Source: Mesohalobacter salilacus (GTDB lineage: Bacteria > Bacteroidota > Bacteroidia > Flavobacteriales > Flavobacteriaceae). Taken from it: a DNA stretch of 64,000 nt. Below, in pieces: positions 18,970 to 27,492 of the stretch. The notes below the pieces were generated by a model. The model was given only the letters and a program-made list of their open reading frames with translations, was not told where the DNA came from and searched no databases. Numbering within the stretch: position 1 is the first letter of the stretch; the number at the start of each line of letters is the position of its first letter. A program made the position numbers and the translations under genes. Location of the stretch: positions 1-64,000 of the forward strand of contig RRZV01000071.1 in the NCBI GenBank assembly GCA_003931895.1. Direction: 5' to 3'.

Positions 18970-20286
18970 TTAATACCTGTAATACTCAGGCTTAAATGGT
19001 CCTTTAACTTCAACACCAATATAATCGGCTTGGTCTTGCTTGAGTTTTGTCAACTCGGCACCAACACGACTTAAGTGTAATTCGGCTACCTTTTCGTCTA
19101 AATGTTTTGGCAACATATAGACTTCGTTTTTGTATTGATCTTCGTTTTCCCATAACTCCATTTGAGCTAAAGTTTGATTGGTAAATGAGTTACTCATCAC
19201 AAAACTTGGATGACCTGTAGCACAACCTAAATTGACTAATCGACCTTCTGCTAAAAGAATAATGTCTTTGCCATCTATGGTATATTTGTCAACTTGAGGT
19301 TTGATTTCTACTTTTGGTCCATCGCTATTTTGTTTTAGCCAAGCCACATCAATTTCGTTATCAAAATGCCCTATGTTGCAGACGATAGTTTTGTCTTTCA
19401 TGGCCTTAAAGTGCTCGCCTCTCACAATGTCTTTGTTTCCTGTGGTGGTGATCACGATATCTGCTTTGTGTAAAACAGTTTCTAATCGCTTTACTTCAAA
19501 GCCATCCATAGCGGCTTGTAAAGCACAAATAGGGTCAATTTCTGTTACAGTTACAATAGAACCTGCGCCTCTAAATGAAGCCGCTGTGCCTTTACCAACA
19601 TCGCCATAACCACAAACCACGACTTGCTTTCCAGCCAACATAGTGTCCGTTGCACGTCTTATAGCATCTACCGCAGACTCACGACAACCGTATTTATTGT
19701 CAAATTTAGATTTGGTTACACTGTCATTCACATTGATAGCAGGGATTGGTAAAGTTCCGTTTTTCATGCGTTCATACAAACGGTGAACACCTGTTGTGGT
19801 TTCTTCAGAAAGTCCTTTAATGCCTTCGGTTAATTCAGGAAATTGATCTAAAACCATATTAGTTAAATCGCCGCCATCATCCAAAATTAAATTTAAAGGT
19901 TGGCGCTCTTCACCAAAAAATAAGGTTTGCTCAATACACCAATTAAATTCTTCTTCGGTCATGCCTTTCCAGGCATAAACTGCAATACCTGCGTCGGCCA
20001 TAGCTGCAGCGGCATGATCTTGCGTAGAAAAAATATTACAAGAGCTCCAAGTCACTTCCGCACCAAGTTCCACTAAGGTTTCAATTAGAACCGCTGTTTG
20101 AATAGTCATGTGAAGACAGCCGGCAATTCTAGCACCTTTTAAAGGTTTTTTAGCACCGTATTCTTCTCTTAGTGACATTAAGCCTGGCATTTCGGCTTCA
20201 GCTAATTCGATTTCACGGCGACCCCATTCGGCCAATGAAATATCTTTAACTTTATAAGGAACATAATTAGTCGTTTTTGTACTCAT
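18970..20286 (-). CDS. ahcY: Adenosylhomocysteinase (S-adenosylhomocysteine hydrolase)
   Basis: Hydrolyses S-adenosylhomocysteine to adenosine and homocysteine using bound NAD, closing the methyl cycle in the cytoplasm. The 438-residue protein has full family length. Visible: substrate-domain segments [29 protein letters not shown] in pattern and DDGGD; NAD-binding [18 protein letters not shown]; and the C-terminal KPEYYRY tail whose Lys/Tyr reach into the neighbouring NAD site. It is followed by the palindromic repeat at 18901-18933 and has a -7 box upstream. Confidence 0.98.
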   Translation of the reverse strand: MSTKTTNYVPYKVKDISLAEWGRREIELAEAEMPGLMSLREEYGAKKPLKGARIAGCLHMTIQTAVLIETLVELGAEVTWSSCNIFSTQDHAAAAMADAGIAVYAWKGMTEEEFNWCIEQTLFFGEERQPLNLILDDGGDLTNMVLDQFPELTEGIKGLSEETTTGVHRLYERMKNGTLPIPAINVNDSVTKSKFDNKYGCRESAVDAIRRATDTMLAGKQVVVCGYGDVGKGTAASFRGAGSIVTVTEIDPICALQAAMDGFEVKRLETVLHKADIVITTTGNKDIVRGEHFKAMKDKTIVCNIGHFDNEIDVAWLKQNSDGPKVEIKPQVDKYTIDGKDIILLAEGRLVNLGCATGHPSFVMSNSFTNQTLAQMELWENEDQYKNEVYMLPKHLDEKVAELHLSRVGAELTKLKQDQADYIGVEVKGPFKPEYYRY

Positions 20287-20311
20287 CTTGTATATTTGTT
20301 TGAATTTTTGG

Positions 20312-20319
20312 CAAAATTA
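20312..20319 (-). promoter_or_regulatory. Candidate -7 box (TAATTTTG) for ahcY
   Basis: The minus strand reads TAATTTTG, an exact TAnnTTTG match, 25 bp before the ahcY ATG. Confidence 0.5.
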
Positions 20320-20339
20320 AACATAATCTTTATAACACT

Positions 20340-20978
20340 ATGCCCGTTTACAAAACAATAACAATAGATGAAACTTCAAAACTTCAGATTTGGAAAGTTG
20401 ATGAGACTTTAGAAGAATTGTCCCAAGATATTGAACTTTCAGCATATTGCCAGCAACGCTTTGACGCTATGAAATCTGAAATGCACCAACGGGCGTTTAT
20501 GAGTATTAGGCATTTACTCAATAATTTTGGGTATTCTGATTTTGATTTAGAATATGATGACAATGGTAAACCGCATCTTAATGATGGTAGGCATATTTCT
20601 ATTTCTCATTCCTATCATTTTACCGCAGTCATTGTAAGCGACAGAAAGGTTGGTGTTGACATAGAAAAACAACGCGAAAAGATTAAACGCATCGCTCCAA
20701 AATTTACACCAATTGAAGAATATCGTTCCTTAGGTCAGCAAGATTTAATCAAAAAACTCACCATAGTTTGGGGTGCAAAAGAGGCTTTATATAAACTGTT
20801 TGGAAAGCAAGGCTTGTTATTTCTACACGATATATACGTGGTAGATTTTGATTTTAAAGCTTCGACCACAGATGCAGAAGTGACTTATCAAGGAGTTAAG
20901 AAAAAATACTACTTGAAGTTTTTTGAAATTGAAGGTTTTATATGTGTTTATGCAATTGAGCCTAAAAAGGAGTTTTAA
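20340..20978 (+). CDS. 4'-phosphopantetheinyl transferase superfamily protein
   Basis: Transfers phosphopantetheine from CoA to a carrier-protein serine. The 212-residue length and two-lobed layout fit the Sfp-like class rather than AcpS. The signature motifs are VGVDIEKQREKIKRIAPKF (Mg-binding Asp/Glu; residues ~102-120) and IVWGAKEALYKLFGKQG (residues ~141-157). The conserved His of the first lobe is in ISISHSYHF. Its carrier protein is not nearby. It converges on rfbC and their 3' ends overlap by 17 bp (20962-20978). Confidence 0.92.
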   Translation: MPVYKTITIDETSKLQIWKVDETLEELSQDIELSAYCQQRFDAMKSEMHQRAFMSIRHLLNNFGYSDFDLEYDDNGKPHLNDGRHISISHSYHFTAVIVSDRKVGVDIEKQREKIKRIAPKFTPIEEYRSLGQQDLIKKLTIVWGAKEALYKLFGKQGLLFLHDIYVVDFDFKASTTDAEVTYQGVKKKYYLKFFEIEGFICVYAIEPKKEF

Positions 20979-21513
20979 AATCTTTAAAGCTTTGAAGATT
21001 TTTATCTTTTTCAGATAAAATGAGTTTGTCTTTATCAAACTGCCAATCAATGTTTAAATTTTTATCATCCCAAATAATACCTGTATCATACTCAGGAGCA
21101 TAAATATTATCTATTTTGTAGGAAAAAATGGCAGTTTCACTGAGTACTAAAAATCCATGGGCAAAGCCACGAGGCATGAAAAATTGCTTTTTATTTTCTG
21201 CGGTTAACAACACACTTTGATGTTTTCCGAAGCTTGGAGAGTTTTTTCTAAGATCGACAGCAACATCTAAAACCTCACCCTGGACAACTCTTACTAATTT
21301 TGCTTGTGCATATGGTGGTGATTGAAAATGCAAACCTCTCAGCACACCTTTTTGAGATTTTGACTCGTTATCTTGAACGAAATTGATATTTTGACCTATA
21401 AGTTGTGTGAATTTTTCGTGATTATAACTTTCGAAGAAGTAGCCTCTTTTATCTTCAAAAACTTTAGGTTGGATGACATAACAGCCCTCTAAACACGTTT
21501 TTTCTAAAGTCAT
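20962..21513 (-). CDS. rfbC: dTDP-4-dehydrorhamnose 3,5-epimerase
   Basis: Epimerises dTDP-4-keto-6-deoxy-glucose at C3 and C5. From the ATG at 21513 it has 183 residues; an upstream in-frame ATG at 21537 would overlap the preceding gene, whereas 21513 lies 2 bp after that gene's stop. The cupin barrel shows GYFFESYNHEKF, VLRGLHFQSPPYAQAKLVRVVQGEVLDVAVDLR (in pattern; catalytic His in LHFQ) and the RGFAHGFLVLSETA segment. Last gene of the nucleotide-sugar operon; it overlaps the convergent PPTase gene by 17 bp. Confidence 0.95.
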   Translation of the reverse strand: MTLEKTCLEGCYVIQPKVFEDKRGYFFESYNHEKFTQLIGQNINFVQDNESKSQKGVLRGLHFQSPPYAQAKLVRVVQGEVLDVAVDLRKNSPSFGKHQSVLLTAENKKQFFMPRGFAHGFLVLSETAIFSYKIDNIYAPEYDTGIIWDDKNLNIDWQFDKDKLILSEKDKNLQSFKDFKTPF

Positions 21514-21515
21514 AA

Positions 21516-21941
21516 TTAATTGTTTTTGAGCAACCAACTGCTCGATTGGATTTTATCGCCAAGACCATCTAGAAGTTTCACTCCTAATTTATTGCAAATC
21601 TCAGCCTCAGGAATACTTTGATTGTCTTGATCGCCACCATTGGCAAAAATAAAGTTGTATTGATTGCCGAAGTCTTCTACGATTTTTTCAATACTTGCTT
21701 TCACAGTTCGGTCTTCATCTACAGATAAAAAGGCTTTGTCGACCGGTTTGATATTGCTTACAATTGTCATGCGCTCTTCTTCATCTTGAAAAGCTTTACT
21801 GCCTTTGAGTTCTCGCTGATGATCATTATTGACAATGACAAACAAGCGATCTGCATGAGCTTTAGCATTATGAAAATACTCTAAATGTCCTTTATGAATG
21901 GGATTAAAGTAACCAGAGACTATGATTGCAGTTTTTTTCAT
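21516..21941 (-). CDS. HIGH-motif cytidylyl/adenylyltransferase-like protein
   Basis: A 141-residue protein of the nucleotidylyltransferase superfamily (GCT/RfaE2/TagD type). The fold signature is VSGYFNPIHKGHLEYFHNAK (residues ~8-27), with HKGH as the HxGH motif; DEEERMTIVSNI and FANGGDQDNQSIPE give the later nucleotide-contacting segment. It would activate a phosphorylated sugar or alcohol with CTP or ATP; the substrate cannot be deduced. It occupies the place where rfbD would be expected, between rfbA (5 bp upstream) and rfbC (2 bp downstream), so it is co-transcribed with dTDP-sugar genes. Confidence 0.8.
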   Translation of the reverse strand: MKKTAIIVSGYFNPIHKGHLEYFHNAKAHADRLFVIVNNDHQRELKGSKAFQDEEERMTIVSNIKPVDKAFLSVDEDRTVKASIEKIVEDFGNQYNFIFANGGDQDNQSIPEAEICNKLGVKLLDGLGDKIQSSSWLLKNN

Positions 21942-21946
21942 GTTTT

Positions 21947-22816
21947 TTAATTTACAATAGATTTTAAATAGTCGTAGTAATTGCCTTTAAGATTTTCAAT
22001 ATTATTCTGTACTTCTTCTTTTTTTATCCAGGCTTTACTTAAACCAATTTCTTCAAGGCATGCTATTTTTAAACCTGTTCTTTTTTCTACAGCCTTAACA
22101 AATTCTGTCGCTTCGGTGAGTGCTTCATGTGTTCCTGTGTCTAACCAAGCAAAGCCTCGACTTAAGATTTGCATTTTTAAGTTGTTTTCTTTTAAATAGT
22201 GTTGGTTGACAGAGGTTATTTCAAGTTCACCACGATTGGATGGCTTTACATTTTTGGCAACTTTAATAACAGAATTAGGGTAGAAATAAAGGCCAACAAC
22301 GGCGTAGTTAGATTTTGGAATACTTGGTTTTTCCTCTATACTGACCACATTTTTTTCTTGATCAAATTCTGCGACACCGTATCGCTCTGGATCATTGACA
22401 TAATTTCCAAAAATGACGGCTTTTTGATCGTCTTCAACAGTTGTAACAGCATTGGTCAATAGGTTTTGCAAACCGGCACCGTGAAAGATATTGTCGCCTA
22501 AAACTAAACATACATCTTCATTACCAATAAAATCTTCACCAATAATAAAAGCCTGAGCCAAACCATCTGGCGAAGGTTGTTCTGCATAATTTAAATTGAT
22601 ACCATATTTAGATCCATCACCGAGTAATCTTTTAAAACTAGGCAGATCTGTAGGTGTTGAAATAACCAATATATCTTTGATTCCTGCTAACATTAGTACA
22701 GATAGCGGATAGTATATCATCGGTTTGTCATATATGGGTAGAAGTTGCTTTGAGGTTGCTAAAGTCAATGGATGTAATCTCGTACCTGAACCGCCAGCTA
22801 GAATTATTCCTTTCAT
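21947..22816 (-). CDS. rfbA: Glucose-1-phosphate thymidylyltransferase
   Basis: Makes dTDP-glucose from glucose-1-phosphate and dTTP. The 289-residue protein begins [18 protein letters not shown], the nucleotide-binding signature, followed by [28 protein letters not shown] (metal Asp) and [22 protein letters not shown]. The late [12 protein letters not shown] is also conserved. The downstream nucleotidyltransferase starts 5 bp after its stop; rfbB lies 52 bp upstream. Confidence 0.97.
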   Translation of the reverse strand: MKGIILAGGSGTRLHPLTLATSKQLLPIYDKPMIYYPLSVLMLAGIKDILVISTPTDLPSFKRLLGDGSKYGINLNYAEQPSPDGLAQAFIIGEDFIGNEDVCLVLGDNIFHGAGLQNLLTNAVTTVEDDQKAVIFGNYVNDPERYGVAEFDQEKNVVSIEEKPSIPKSNYAVVGLYFYPNSVIKVAKNVKPSNRGELEITSVNQHYLKENNLKMQILSRGFAWLDTGTHEALTEATEFVKAVEKRTGLKIACLEEIGLSKAWIKKEEVQNNIENLKGNYYDYLKSIVN

Positions 22817-22868
22817 GATAATGGAAAGTTTATAGGTTTAATATTTACAAAGTTAACATTCTTAAAGA

Positions 22869-23924
22869 CTACTTATATTGTTCGTCATAATACTTTTGAT
22901 AATCTCCGCTTGTGACATTTTTTAACCAATTTTCATTGTTGAGGTACCAGTCTATGGTTTGAGATAAACCTTCTTCAAAGGTTACAGAAGGTTTCCAGCC
23001 TAAGTTTTTGTTGATTTTACTTGCATCAATGGCATATCTTAAATCATGACCAGGTCTATCTTTTACAAAGGTGATGAGGTTTTCACTTTCGCCTTGTTTA
23101 CGTCCTAGTTTAGAATCCATTTGTTGGCACAAAACTTTGACAAGGTCAATATTTTTCCATTCATTAAATCCGCCAATATTATATGTTTCGCCAAGATTTC
23201 CTTTATTAAAAATCAGGTCAATCGCATCAGCATGATCAATCACGAAAAGCCAATCTCTTGTATAGTTGCCATCACCATAAACGGGTAAAGGCTTGTTATT
23301 GATTATATTATTAATAAAAAGCGGAATTAATTTTTCTGGAAATTGGTTTGGGCCATAGTTATTAGAACAATTACTAATGACATAAGGTAGCCCATAAGTT
23401 TCACCAAAAGCTCTCACAAAATGATCTGAGCTGGCCTTTGAGGCTGAGTATGGCGAATTAGGGTCGTATGCGGTTTCTTCTGTGAACAAGCCAGTAGAGC
23501 CGAGAGTTCCATAAACCTCGTCGGTACTGATATGATAAAATAAATGATTTTTATCGCTGTTTTTCCATAGGTGATGAGCAGCATGGAGTAGGTTTAAAGT
23601 TCCCATAACATTGGTTTCCACAAAAGCAAAGGGGTTTGTAATTGAACGATCGACATGCGATTCTGCTGCAAGGTGGATTACTGAGTCAAATTGATGTTTT
23701 TCAAAAAGTATTTTTATTTGCTCCCGATTGCAGATGTCAGCTTTTAAAAATGTATAGTTCTTAGCATCTTCAATATCCTTAAGGTTTTCTAAATTACCAG
23801 CGTAGGTAAGTGCATCGAGATTATATATATGATCCTTAGGATATTTATTGACAAAAAGCCTTACCACATGACTGCCTATAAATCCAGCGCCACCAGTTAT
23901 GAGTATATTTCTTGATTTTGACAT
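22869..23924 (-). CDS. rfbB: dTDP-glucose 4,6-dehydratase
   Basis: Converts dTDP-glucose to dTDP-4-keto-6-deoxyglucose with tightly bound NAD. The 351-residue extended SDR shows ITGGAGFIGSHVVRLF (residues ~8-23), HLAAESHVDRSI, STDEVYGTLG with the catalytic Asp-Glu, and YSASKASSDHFVRAFGETYGLP with the Tyr-xxx-Lys pair. GDGNYTRDWLFVIDHADAI is the family's substrate-binding region. Sits between the HexNAc epimerase (18 bp upstream) and rfbA. Confidence 0.97.
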   Translation of the reverse strand: MSKSRNILITGGAGFIGSHVVRLFVNKYPKDHIYNLDALTYAGNLENLKDIEDAKNYTFLKADICNREQIKILFEKHQFDSVIHLAAESHVDRSITNPFAFVETNVMGTLNLLHAAHHLWKNSDKNHLFYHISTDEVYGTLGSTGLFTEETAYDPNSPYSASKASSDHFVRAFGETYGLPYVISNCSNNYGPNQFPEKLIPLFINNIINNKPLPVYGDGNYTRDWLFVIDHADAIDLIFNKGNLGETYNIGGFNEWKNIDLVKVLCQQMDSKLGRKQGESENLITFVKDRPGHDLRYAIDASKINKNLGWKPSVTFEEGLSQTIDWYLNNENWLKNVTSGDYQKYYDEQYK

Positions 23925-23942
23925 TTCTTTATTTAATAAAAT

Positions 23943-24938
23943 TTAATAGTGTTTCCAATACCAGTTAACAGCTTCTTTTAATCCCTCTTTGAATTCATGA
24001 GTGGGTTTATAACCAAGCCTTTTTTCTGCTTTTTCTATTGAAGCAAGAGAATGGGGAACATCACCTTTTCGGTTAGGGCCATGTTTGATCTCTATATCTG
24101 CAATTTTAGAATCAAACGCAGACAAATACGTTTTGAGCAAATGAGCCATTTCTAATATTGTAGTTCGATCACCAACAGCGGTATTGTAAACTTGATTAAG
24201 TGCGTCATTATTGTCAGTAGTAATAGCCAAAATATTCATCTGAATAACGTTATCAATGTAAGTGAAATCTCTAGAAAAAGTGCCATCGCCATTTATAACT
24301 GGGCTTTGGTGCTTCATAAGTTGTATCACAAACTTCGGTATGACAGCGGCATAAGCGCCATTGGGGTCTTGTTTTCTTCCAAAGACATTGAAATACCTTA
24401 AACCAATGCTGTCCAAATTATATATTAGCTTAAAGTTTTCGGCATATAATTCATTGACATATTTAGTTATGGCGTAAGGTGATAAAGGTTTACCAATATT
24501 TTGCTCAACTTTTGGAAGCGATTTTGAATCGCCATAAGTTGAAGAACTTGCAGCGTAAACAAAGCGCTGTACACCTTGATCTTTTGAGGCTACAAGCATA
24601 TTTAAAAAACCACTAATGTTAGCATTGTTGGTTCGAATAGGATCTTCTATAGAACGCGGTACAGAGCCTAATGCAGCTTGATGGAGTACAAAGTCAACGC
24701 CTTGACATGCTATTTGGCAATCTTTTAAACTGCAGATATCAGCTTCTAAAAATTCAAAATTTTTATGCCCCTTTAAATTTTGAATATTACTAAGGTGACC
24801 CGTTGCAAAATTGTCTAAGCCTTTAACTGTAATATCATGATTTAATAGAAACTCACATAGATTAGAACCGATAAACCCGGCAACACCAGTAATCAGTATT
24901 GTTTTTCCTTTAAGTTTTTCTATTTTTTCTTTTATCAT
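23943..24938 (-). CDS. UDP-N-acetylhexosamine 4-epimerase (WbpP/TviC-like SDR)
   Basis: A 331-residue extended SDR. ITGVAGFIGSNLCEFLL (residues ~17-33) binds NAD; YAASSSTYGDS holds the catalytic Ser; YAITKYVNELYAENF carries Tyr-xxx-Lys; FSRDFTYIDNVIQMN is the conserved late motif. The opening KLKGKTILITGVAGFIGSN and the DNFATGHLSNIQNL loop match WbpP/TviC-type enzymes, which interconvert UDP-GlcNAc(A) and UDP-GalNAc(A). Placement next to the UDP-HexNAc dehydrogenase supports a HexNAcA product. Substrate is inferred from similarity, not proven. Confidence 0.88.
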   Translation of the reverse strand: MIKEKIEKLKGKTILITGVAGFIGSNLCEFLLNHDITVKGLDNFATGHLSNIQNLKGHKNFEFLEADICSLKDCQIACQGVDFVLHQAALGSVPRSIEDPIRTNNANISGFLNMLVASKDQGVQRFVYAASSSTYGDSKSLPKVEQNIGKPLSPYAITKYVNELYAENFKLIYNLDSIGLRYFNVFGRKQDPNGAYAAVIPKFVIQLMKHQSPVINGDGTFSRDFTYIDNVIQMNILAITTDNNDALNQVYNTAVGDRTTILEMAHLLKTYLSAFDSKIADIEIKHGPNRKGDVPHSLASIEKAEKRLGYKPTHEFKEGLKEAVNWYWKHY

Positions 24939-24953
24939 TTTAGTAAATCAGAT

Positions 24954-26243
24954 TTAAAGTTTTGCATCACTTTTGTTTCCTAAAACCCCTTTGACGTCAT
25001 ACACTACAGCATTAGGATTTTTAAGCTTTTCGAAATCTAAATTTTTGAACTTGTCATGAGCAACACAAAGCACAATGGCATCAAATTTTTCTTGAGGAAG
25101 TTCATTGTAAGACTTAAGTTGATACTCATGTTGAACCTCCTTTGTATTAGCCCATGGATCGTAAATACTTACTTGGGTTTCATAATCTTTGAGCTGTTTA
25201 ATTACGTCTACAACTTTGGTATTACGAACATCTGGACAGTTTTCTTTAAAAGTGATACCTAAAACTAATACTTTAGCATTTTTTACTTTTAAATCATGTT
25301 TAAGCATAAGTTTAATCACTTGGCTAGCAACATATTCTCCCATTGAGTCGTTAAGTCGTCTTCCTGCTAAAATGATTTCGGGGTGATATCCAATTTCTTG
25401 TGCTTTTTGTGCTAAATAATAGGGGTCAACACCAATACAGTGTCCGCCTACTAAGCCAGGCTTAAAAGGTAAAAAATTCCATTTTGTTCCAGCCGCCTCA
25501 AGAACAGCATTGGTATCGATATTCATAAGGTTGAATATTTTAGCCAGTTCATTGACAAAAGCAATATTGATATCCCGTTGTGAATTTTCTATAACTTTAG
25601 CCGCCTCAGCGACTTTTATAGTTGGCGCTAGATGTGTGCCCGCTGTTATAACTTCTTTGTATAAATTATCAACTTTTCTACCTATATCAGGCGTCGAGCC
25701 AGAAGTGACTTTTAAGATTTTTTCTACAGTATGTTTTTTATCACCTGGATTTATTCTTTCTGGAGAATACCCCACAAAAAAATCTTCGTTGTATTTTAAA
25801 CCTGAATGCTTTTCTAAAACCGGTACACACTCTTCTTCGGTTGCTCCTGGGTAAACAGTACTTTCATAAATGACAATGTCATCTTTTTTAAGAACTTGTG
25901 CAACACTTTCGGAAGCTTTAATAAGAGGTGTTAAAATAGGACGATTATTTTTGTCAACGGGTGTAGGGACTGTAACGATATAAATATTACAAGATTTAAT
26001 GTCTGAAAGTGATGTTGTACAAAACAAGCCTGTTCCTTCTTTATCTATATCTTTTTTTTGAATTAAAACACGCTGTAAGATATCATCCTCAACTTCTAAA
26101 GTGTCGTCGTGTCCTGAGTTAAGCTGATCGACTCTTGATGGGTTGATATCAAAACCTACAACTTTGTATTTTGTAGCAAAAAGACGTGCTAAGGGAAGTC
26201 CAACATAGCCTAAGCCAATGATGGCAATTTTATCGTTTTTCAT
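24954..26243 (-). CDS. UDP-N-acetylhexosamine 6-dehydrogenase (WbpO/TviB-like)
   Basis: Oxidises a UDP-N-acetylhexosamine to the uronic acid with two NAD. The 429-residue protein has the NAD loop IIGLGYVGLPLARLFA (residues ~8-23), VYPGATEEECVPVLE, GYSPERINPGDKKH, and the catalytic cysteine in VGGHCIGVDPYYLAQKAQ. The SPERINPGD pattern and HCIGVDPYYL are typical of the WbpO/TviB/WecC-type group. First gene of the operon, with a plausible promoter 19 bp upstream. Together with the following epimerase it would supply UDP-GalNAcA or a close relative for surface polysaccharide. Confidence 0.93.
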   Translation of the reverse strand: MKNDKIAIIGLGYVGLPLARLFATKYKVVGFDINPSRVDQLNSGHDDTLEVEDDILQRVLIQKKDIDKEGTGLFCTTSLSDIKSCNIYIVTVPTPVDKNNRPILTPLIKASESVAQVLKKDDIVIYESTVYPGATEEECVPVLEKHSGLKYNEDFFVGYSPERINPGDKKHTVEKILKVTSGSTPDIGRKVDNLYKEVITAGTHLAPTIKVAEAAKVIENSQRDINIAFVNELAKIFNLMNIDTNAVLEAAGTKWNFLPFKPGLVGGHCIGVDPYYLAQKAQEIGYHPEIILAGRRLNDSMGEYVASQVIKLMLKHDLKVKNAKVLVLGITFKENCPDVRNTKVVDVIKQLKDYETQVSIYDPWANTKEVQHEYQLKSYNELPQEKFDAIVLCVAHDKFKNLDFEKLKNPNAVVYDVKGVLGNKSDAKL

Positions 26244-26261
26244 GAAACTTTAGTTAAAGTT

Positions 26262-26294
26262 CAAAAATATTATTTTTTATGATGAGTATGGCAA
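26262..26294 (-). promoter_or_regulatory. Candidate promoter of the nucleotide-sugar operon
   Basis: On the minus strand TTTTTTG (its TTG complement at 26292-26294) is followed after 22 bp by TATTTTTG (26262-26269), matching the Bacteroidota -33/-7 pattern, 18 bp before the first start codon. Upstream, 26295-26400 is AT-rich with no gene that I can see. Confidence 0.55.
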
Positions 26295-26437
26295 AAAAGC
26301 ATAATTGTTTGAATATTATTTAAAAATAAATTTTATGTAGATTATAAAGAAGGTGTCACTCCCTCAAGGAATTACCTGAGAAAACTTGGCATGATATATT
26401 CAATCATTTTAGGCTAAAACCTTGGCCTGTGTGATTA

Positions 26438-26490
26438 ACCCCGTCCCGCATCTTCGGGACGGGACTCTAACCAACTGGGCTAGATTTCCG
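26438..26490 (-). pseudogene. tRNA-like remnant with a D-arm and a strong hairpin
   Basis: The minus strand carries a D-arm-like CTAGCCCAGTTGGTTAGAG, followed at anticodon-arm position by a perfect 9-bp stem CCCGTCCCG / CGGGACGGG (26440-26448 and 26455-26463) around a 6-nt loop. The stem is too long for an anticodon arm and no matching T-arm or acceptor stem follows, so this is not a working tRNA. It abuts remnants of a small protein gene (26517-26640). Confidence 0.4.
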
Positions 26491-26516
26491 TTGGGAATAA
26501 AATCAGGTTGTGTAAG

Positions 26517-26640
26517 CTTAACAATCAGATTTCTGCTTTTTGATGAATTTTTCAATTTTTTCAGCTTCACCACGAGTTTTGCCAGCTTCAAAAACTGCTT
26601 TTAATATTTTTTTATCAGTATTGTAATAATAAACAGTTCT
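26517..26640 (-). pseudogene. Protein-coding remnant, possibly a GIY-YIG nuclease C terminus
   Basis: An open frame on the minus strand with no start encodes TVYYYNTDKK..., then GKTRGEAEKIEKFIKKQKS, and stops. The TRGEAEKxEKFIKKQKS phrase resembles the end of small GIY-YIG nucleases (T-R-x-E-A-x-x-R-E-K-x-I-K-K-x-K-S) found in Bacteroidota; a RelE-like toxin tail is an alternative reading. No catalytic part is present, so it is a fragment. Assignment is tentative. Confidence 0.3.
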
Positions 26641-26660
26641 AATTAGGGGGAGCTTACATA

Positions 26661-27182
26661 TTACCCCTTTGATTTAGAACCAGCTTTTCGTTTCTCTTCC
26701 CATTTTTTTCGTTGGTTAAATTTATTTATTGCCTTCTCGATATTTTTACGTCCCAAAAACCTTTTACACATATTTTTATTAATATCTATTCCAAAATATC
26801 CAGATGGACTATTAAATATAAAATTAGGCTCACCAAATAATGCGTCAACATAAGACAACTTCCATTTTCCAATCATAATTGAGCTACTTTTTTTATTTTC
26901 TTTACTCTTCGTTATCCACAAGGCTAAATTCTCTAAGTCTTTGTAGGTTGCTTTAAACTCAACTTTATGATATTGCGAAACGTGAGTCCTATAGCTAGTT
27001 ATTTCTTTCTCTCTAACCTTCCATAAGACAAAAAGACTATCACTACTTATTTCACGAATAAACGCATCAATATTCCTACTCTTACCTAAATCAATTAACT
27101 CTTTTTTAGATTTTTCAAAAGTAATTTGAGAATTTCCTAATAAAGGATTTAGCATTAAGCATAAAATAATTATAATTTTCAT
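26661..27182 (-). CDS. Hypothetical secreted protein
   Basis: From the ATG at 27182 it encodes 173 residues with a signal peptide (MKIIIILCLMLNPLLGNSQ); an ATG at 27203 would add seven residues ahead of it. The mature part is charged, mixed alpha/beta, with a Lys/Arg-rich tail (KRKAGSKSKG). I recognise no domain. Segments such as VEFKATYKDLENLALWI and GYFGIDINKNMCKRFLG show no catalytic pattern. It lies between a decayed region and tRNA-Asn and appears monocistronic; its AT content is higher than that of neighbouring housekeeping genes. Confidence 0.6.
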   Translation of the reverse strand: MKIIIILCLMLNPLLGNSQITFEKSKKELIDLGKSRNIDAFIREISSDSLFVLWKVREKEITSYRTHVSQYHKVEFKATYKDLENLALWITKSKENKKSSSIMIGKWKLSYVDALFGEPNFIFNSPSGYFGIDINKNMCKRFLGRKNIEKAINKFNQRKKWEEKRKAGSKSKG

Positions 27183-27301
27183 AGCGTTCAAAATAAAAAA
27201 CATTAAAATTAAATATAAAATTTTAGAATTAGTGATATAAAAACGCTTATGTATTCCTAAAAATATGATGCTTATTTGCGTATTGTGTTACAATAGCAAA
27301 T

Positions 27302-27329
27302 AAAAAAAGCCTTACATCTCTGTAAGGCT
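27302..27329 (-). terminator. Terminator after tRNA-Asn
   Basis: AGCCTTAC (27308-27315) pairs with GTAAGGCT (27322-27329) around a 6-nt loop; on the minus strand the stem is followed by a run of seven T. It lies 12 bp beyond the tRNA 3' end. Confidence 0.8.
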
Positions 27330-27341
27330 CTAATTATCAAG

Positions 27342-27415
27342 CTCCTCCTCAAGGACTCGAACCTTGGACCCTCTGATTAACAGTCAGATGCTCTAACCAA
27401 CTGAGCTAAGGAGGA
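27342..27415 (-). tRNA. tRNA-Asn (GTT)
   Basis: 74 nt, read on the minus strand. Acceptor stem TCCTCCT/AGGAGGA with discriminator G, D-arm TAGCTCAGTTGGTTAGAGC, anticodon stem TCTGA/TCAGA with loop CTGTTAA (anticodon GTT at 27379-27381), T-arm CAAGGTTCGAGTCCTTG. No CCA is encoded. A terminator follows. It is the only intact tRNA in the window. Confidence 0.97.
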
Positions 27416-27492
27416 ATTTTGCGAGTGCAAATATAATTTAAATTTTAAATACTAAAAACAAATTTTTCAATTTTTCAAAAATATATATCAAA

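Noticed and set aside
19301-19609. 102-residue plus-strand frame inside ahcY
   Set aside because: Antisense to the NAD-binding region of ahcY, without independent signals.
25510-25854. 114-residue plus-strand frame inside the UDP-HexNAc dehydrogenase gene
   Set aside because: It overlaps a well-conserved enzyme gene in antisense and shows no domain; a by-product of AT-rich coding bias.
26438-26490. A second functional tRNA gene
   Set aside because: The D-arm is recognisable, but the next stem is 9 bp of GC with a 6-nt loop and there is no T-arm or acceptor stem.
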